DNA of 64,000 bases from Aerococcaceae bacterium NML190073. Lineage in GTDB: Bacteria > Bacillota > Bacilli > Lactobacillales > Aerococcaceae. Positions 61,254 through 64,000 of the stretch are shown here, one piece after another. The DNA lies in assembly GCA_026131555.1 (NCBI GenBank), contig JAMXJH010000002.1:124001-188000 (forward strand), in the 5' to 3' direction. The notes under the pieces are model-generated. The model was not told the DNA's origin, made no database searches, and worked only from the letters and a program-made list of their open reading frames with translations. The position numbers and the translations under genes were made by a program. Every line of letters starts with the position of its first letter. The first letter of the stretch is position 1.

Positions 61254-61934
61254 ATGTCAGAGAATAAGAAGAATACGAGTTTTTCAAGTTGTTTCGATGT
61301 GATTGGTCCTGTCATGGTGGGGCCCTCGTCTTCGCATACGGCGGGAGCAATCAATATTGGGGCTGCTGCTCAGAAAGTGTTTCGCGATCGTCCGACACAA
61401 GTGATTGTACGCTATTATGAATCGTTTGCGGAAACACATCAGGGGCACGGGACTGATTTTGCAATTGTGGCGGGAGTGTTGGGCTTTCGTTATGATGACA
61501 CACGCGTGCCGAATTCAATTGAGATTGCCGAGAGTCAAGGGATTGATATTCGGTTCATCGAGATGGAAGGTCCAAGTCCTTTTGGGCATCCGAATACGGC
61601 GGATATTACATTGATGAACAGCGAGAAGACTTCGCGTTTAGTGGGAATTTCTGTCGGCGGCGGCAAAATCGAGGTGCGCCTCATTGAGATGGAGGGCTTC
61701 CTTATCGAGCCGAAAGGCTATTTGCCGGGCTTATTGTTGATTGCGAATAACCCGAATTTAAGTCGGACACTTGAATACCGCTTCGAAGATGAAGGGATTG
61801 TCATCAACAGCCAAATTCATCAAGATGGAACGAGCAGATTTCTGACGTATTATGAAATCCAGCACCATTTTCCATTGATTATGTATTACGAAATTGAATC
61901 TATGCAAGGTGTAGAGCGATTAGTTTTGCTCTAA
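61254..61934 (+). CDS. sdaAB: L-serine dehydratase, beta subunit
   Basis: This 226-residue iron-sulfur L-serine dehydratase beta chain has FDVIGPVMVGPSSSHTAGA (substrate-contacting SSSHT), GHGTDFAIVAGVLGF, GHPNTADI and a C-terminal ACT-like domain (GLLLIANNPNLSRTL reminiscent). It works with the alpha chain to turn serine into pyruvate and ammonia. Start ATG 61254 behind GGTGGAG; the upstream GTG at 61236 is in frame. The alpha gene starts 14 bases later. Confidence 0.93.
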   Translation: MSENKKNTSFSSCFDVIGPVMVGPSSSHTAGAINIGAAAQKVFRDRPTQVIVRYYESFAETHQGHGTDFAIVAGVLGFRYDDTRVPNSIEIAESQGIDIRFIEMEGPSPFGHPNTADITLMNSEKTSRLVGISVGGGKIEVRLIEMEGFLIEPKGYLPGLLLIANNPNLSRTLEYRFEDEGIVINSQIHQDGTSRFLTYYEIQHHFPLIMYYEIESMQGVERLVLL

Positions 61935-61948
61935 GAAAGAGGTATGAG

Positions 61949-62836
61949 ATGGCACTATTTGAATCGATTGCGGAAGTTGTGGCGTATGCGAATGAGAAGC
62001 AGATGTCGCTTTCGGAAGTGATGATTGAACAAGAAATTCATGTTAACCATACGACGCGTGAAGTAATCATGAATCGAATGACGGACAGTTTATTTGCGAT
62101 GGAGAATGCCTATAAACGCGGCATTACGGGAGAAGGTGTATTTTCTCCGACCGGTTTGACGGGTGGTGACGCAGTCAAAATGAATCGTTACCGCCAGTCG
62201 GGACGCACATTGAGCGGTATGGCAACGCTAGTAGGCGTGGAGGCAGCGTTAGCAACGAATGAGGTAAACGCCGCCATGGGTGTTATTTGTGCAACGCCGA
62301 CAGCGGGAGCGAGCGGCACTTTGCCGGGTGTGTTGTTTGCGATTGACGAGCAATTCCGATTGACGCATGAACAGAAGTTGGAATTTCTGTTTGTGGCGGC
62401 GATTTTTGGGATGGTGACGGCGAATAATGCGATGATTTCCGGAGCGGCAGGTGGTTGTCAAGCCGAGGTCGGCAGTGCAAGTGCAATGGCAGCAGCGGCG
62501 GCGGTTGCGATTATGGGGGGAACGCCAGAACAATCAGCGCATGCGTTTGCTATGGCGTTAGGAAATTTATTGGGCTTGGTGTGCGATCCGGTAGCCGGCT
62601 TGGTGGAAATTCCTTGCGTTAAACGCAATACGGTTGGGTCAACCAATGCGCTCATCTGCGCTGATATGGCACTTGCTGGCATTGAGAATCGGATTCCGGC
62701 GGACGAAGTCATTGAAGCCATGCGCAAAATTGGCAAGCAAATGCCACGAGAACTCCGTGAAACCGGATTAGGCGGACTAGCCGATACACCTACAGGAAAC
62801 ATGATAAAAATGCGGATTTTTGGCAAGGAACTATAG
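61949..62836 (+). CDS. sdaAA: L-serine dehydratase, alpha subunit
   Basis: This 295-residue alpha chain has GLTGGDAVKMNRYR, the CATPTAGASGTLPGVLF motif, GAAGGCQAEVGSASAMAAAA, LVCDPVAGLVEIPCVKRN (cluster cysteines) and GLGGLADTPTGNMI. Cysteines at about 110, 171, 211 and 222 can ligate the [4Fe-4S] cluster. With the beta subunit it forms the two-chain enzyme typical of Firmicutes. AAGAGGTATG precedes the ATG. Confidence 0.93.
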   Translation: MALFESIAEVVAYANEKQMSLSEVMIEQEIHVNHTTREVIMNRMTDSLFAMENAYKRGITGEGVFSPTGLTGGDAVKMNRYRQSGRTLSGMATLVGVEAALATNEVNAAMGVICATPTAGASGTLPGVLFAIDEQFRLTHEQKLEFLFVAAIFGMVTANNAMISGAAGGCQAEVGSASAMAAAAAVAIMGGTPEQSAHAFAMALGNLLGLVCDPVAGLVEIPCVKRNTVGSTNALICADMALAGIENRIPADEVIEAMRKIGKQMPRELRETGLGGLADTPTGNMIKMRIFGKEL

Positions 62837-62853
62837 CAGAAAGAGGGATAATC

Positions 62854-63120
62854 GTGGAGATTGAATTCTATTATGATGCGTTTATGTATGCGCAGTTGGA
62901 CGACAAAACCTTGCGGATTACGATTGCCGACGATGATACGTTAATGTATCACTTAAATTTCAAGACAGCAGAAGAATGCAAAGATTTCCAGAAAATGTTG
63001 CATGGATTTTCGTTTGAGTTTGAAGAGATGAATCGTGATTTGGAACCGCAATTAGTAAAGGAATTAGTCTTGCAAAACCCCTTTGATTTCGATTATGAAG
63101 TAGAAAAGCCATTCGGATAG
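62854..63120 (+). CDS. Small acidic protein of unknown family
   Basis: This 88-residue protein starts with GTG behind AGAGGGATA. It is very acidic (D/E rich, pI visibly low) with short alternating hydrophobic strands (IEFYYDAFMYAQLDDKTLRITIADDDTLMYHLNF) and a helix with KDFQKML, ending VEKPFG. I do not recognise a family. It lies 17 bases after sdaAA and 11 before recX, with no terminator on either side, so it is probably translated from the same transcript. Confidence 0.6.
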   Translation: MEIEFYYDAFMYAQLDDKTLRITIADDDTLMYHLNFKTAEECKDFQKMLHGFSFEFEEMNRDLEPQLVKELVLQNPFDFDYEVEKPFG

Positions 63121-63131
63121 GAGGCTTCCTT

Positions 63132-63956
63132 ATGCAAATCACAAAGATTGAACATCAGAAGAAAGATAAGGAACGCTATTCACTGTATATTGACGGGGAG
63201 TTTGCGTTTGGTGTGTCGGAAGCGACTTTAATTCAGTTCGGTTTATATCGAAGCCAACCGATTGACGAAGCTAAGTTATCGGCAATTAAAGAAGCGGAAG
63301 CCGGGCAACGTGTTTACGCTAAAGCAGTCAATTACCTGTCTTACGGTTTGCGAACGGAGCAGGAGTTGCGAATTTTTTTGCAGAAGAAATTGGAAGATAT
63401 AGAAGATGTTGCGATGGAACAGAAGATCGACGCTGCTATTGAACGCTTGCGCCAACAAGGCTACGTGGACGATATCATATATGCACAAAGTTTCGTGCGC
63501 GACGCTGCCTTAATTACGCGTAAAGGACCGTACATTATTCGTCAAGACTTGGCAAAAAAAGGCGTGGCACCTATTGATATTGATAAAGGCTTAGCCGAAT
63601 ACAGCGAAGCGCAACAAGAAGAAAACCTTCTATACTTAGCAAATAAATTCATGCGAACAAAAGGAAAATTCCCCCCGAAAATGTTGGAAATGAAATTGAA
63701 GCAATTTTTGCTGATGAAAGGTTATATGCAGGCATTGGTTGAACAGGTTGTCGCTCAATTATCATTCGAGATAGATGAAGAAATTCAATTCAGTCAATTA
63801 GCAAGCGAAGCCGAGAAATTATATCGCAAACGTCGTGCTAAGTACACGGGCAAGCAACTATTGTATAAAGTACGAGAAGGCTTGTACCAGAAAGGCTATG
63901 ACAGCGAATTGATTAGTCAATGGATGGATGACAATGAGGAAATGTTCCTTGAATAA
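63132..63956 (+). CDS. recX: Regulatory protein RecX
   Basis: This 274-residue RecX inhibits or modulates RecA filaments. It has the YSLYIDGEFAFGVSEATLIQFGL N-terminal part and three helical repeats with RTEQELRIFLQKK, LRQQGYVDDIIYAQSFVRD (dd..YA..fv..r) and GPYIIRQDLAKKGV; longer than E. coli RecX, as usual in Gram-positives. GGAGG precedes the ATG by 9 bases. Confidence 0.92.
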   Translation: MQITKIEHQKKDKERYSLYIDGEFAFGVSEATLIQFGLYRSQPIDEAKLSAIKEAEAGQRVYAKAVNYLSYGLRTEQELRIFLQKKLEDIEDVAMEQKIDAAIERLRQQGYVDDIIYAQSFVRDAALITRKGPYIIRQDLAKKGVAPIDIDKGLAEYSEAQQEENLLYLANKFMRTKGKFPPKMLEMKLKQFLLMKGYMQALVEQVVAQLSFEIDEEIQFSQLASEAEKLYRKRRAKYTGKQLLYKVREGLYQKGYDSELISQWMDDNEEMFLE

Positions 63957-63986
63957 GCAACAACAGATGAATTAAAAGAGGTTACA

Positions 63987-64000
63987 ATGAGAAAAGAAAA
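63987..64000 (+). CDS. Start of a further gene (truncated by window)
   Basis: ATG at 63987 lies 6-10 bases after AAGAGG and opens MRKE before the window ends. Product cannot be identified. Confidence 0.4.

Overview
The window is one contiguous stretch of a low-GC Gram-positive chromosome, very probably a member of the Lactobacillales (Aerococcaceae/Carnobacteriaceae-like; genus not determined). Pointers are strong purine-rich ribosome binding sites, T-box and PyrR-type leaders, a DgkA-Era-RecO-type core block (phoH, pgpH, ybeY, dgkA, era, recO), a type II-A CRISPR-Cas9 locus and PTS sugar transport. Almost all genes are on the + strand; no transposase, integrase or phage gene is visible.

Layout. 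1-6.8 kb: an LCP-family cell-wall protein, a secreted DUF1002/DUF4767 repeat protein, a uracil permease behind a PyrR-type attenuator, a membrane zinc peptidase and a DUF697 GTPase. 6.8-11.2 kb (- strand): two-component system plus ABC-2 transporter with an unlisted 47-residue membrane peptide, resembling antimicrobial-peptide response/immunity cassettes. 11.3-13.9 kb: zinc ABC transporter with a Zur-like operator. 14.1-21.3 kb: complete type II-A CRISPR-Cas (tracrRNA, cas9, cas1, cas2, csn2, 17-spacer array). 21.4-32.3 kb: ordinary genes including a stand-alone glycyl-radical domain, RelA/SpoT, dtd, a glucose-type PTS permease and a cell-wall amidase. 32.33-32.53 kb: a second, 3-spacer fragment of the same CRISPR array. 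32.6-36.7 kb: DNA exonucleases, zinc peptidase, CsbD-type protein and a membrane partner. 36.8-37.1 kb: a 41-bp minisatellite. 37.2-42.7 kb: tandem methionine T-boxes followed by metN-metI-metQ-M20 peptidase-metQ2. 42.8-49.3 kb: TIM-barrel protein, NUDIX, DUF2207, YycJ-type hydrolase, tRNA-Leu(GAG), GtrA/glycosyltransferase pair, YqeY. 49.5-58.2 kb: core RNA/DNA/lipid housekeeping genes. 58.3-64 kb: THF riboswitch and folate ECF S-component, HAD phosphatase, split ThrE exporter divergent from L-serine dehydratase, recX.

How things fit together. The zinc, methionine, uracil and folate uptake systems each carry a visible cis-regulator for their own nutrient. The CRISPR locus carries all parts needed for adaptation and interference: Cas9 with all nuclease residues, Cas1/Cas2/Csn2, a clear tracrRNA whose anti-repeat matches the repeat, and a leader ending in a type II-A leader-anchoring sequence. 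The two CRISPR arrays share one repeat. The last repeat of array 1 keeps nt 1-21 and the first repeat of array 2 keeps nt 14-36, so they look like the two sides of one broken repeat with an 8-bp overlap, now 11 kb apart. This split, the 41-bp palindrome-bearing minisatellite, the stand-alone glycyl-radical protein and the overlapping tracrRNA/cas9 transcription are the most unusual points. I did not find a clear new defence or biosynthetic system beyond these.
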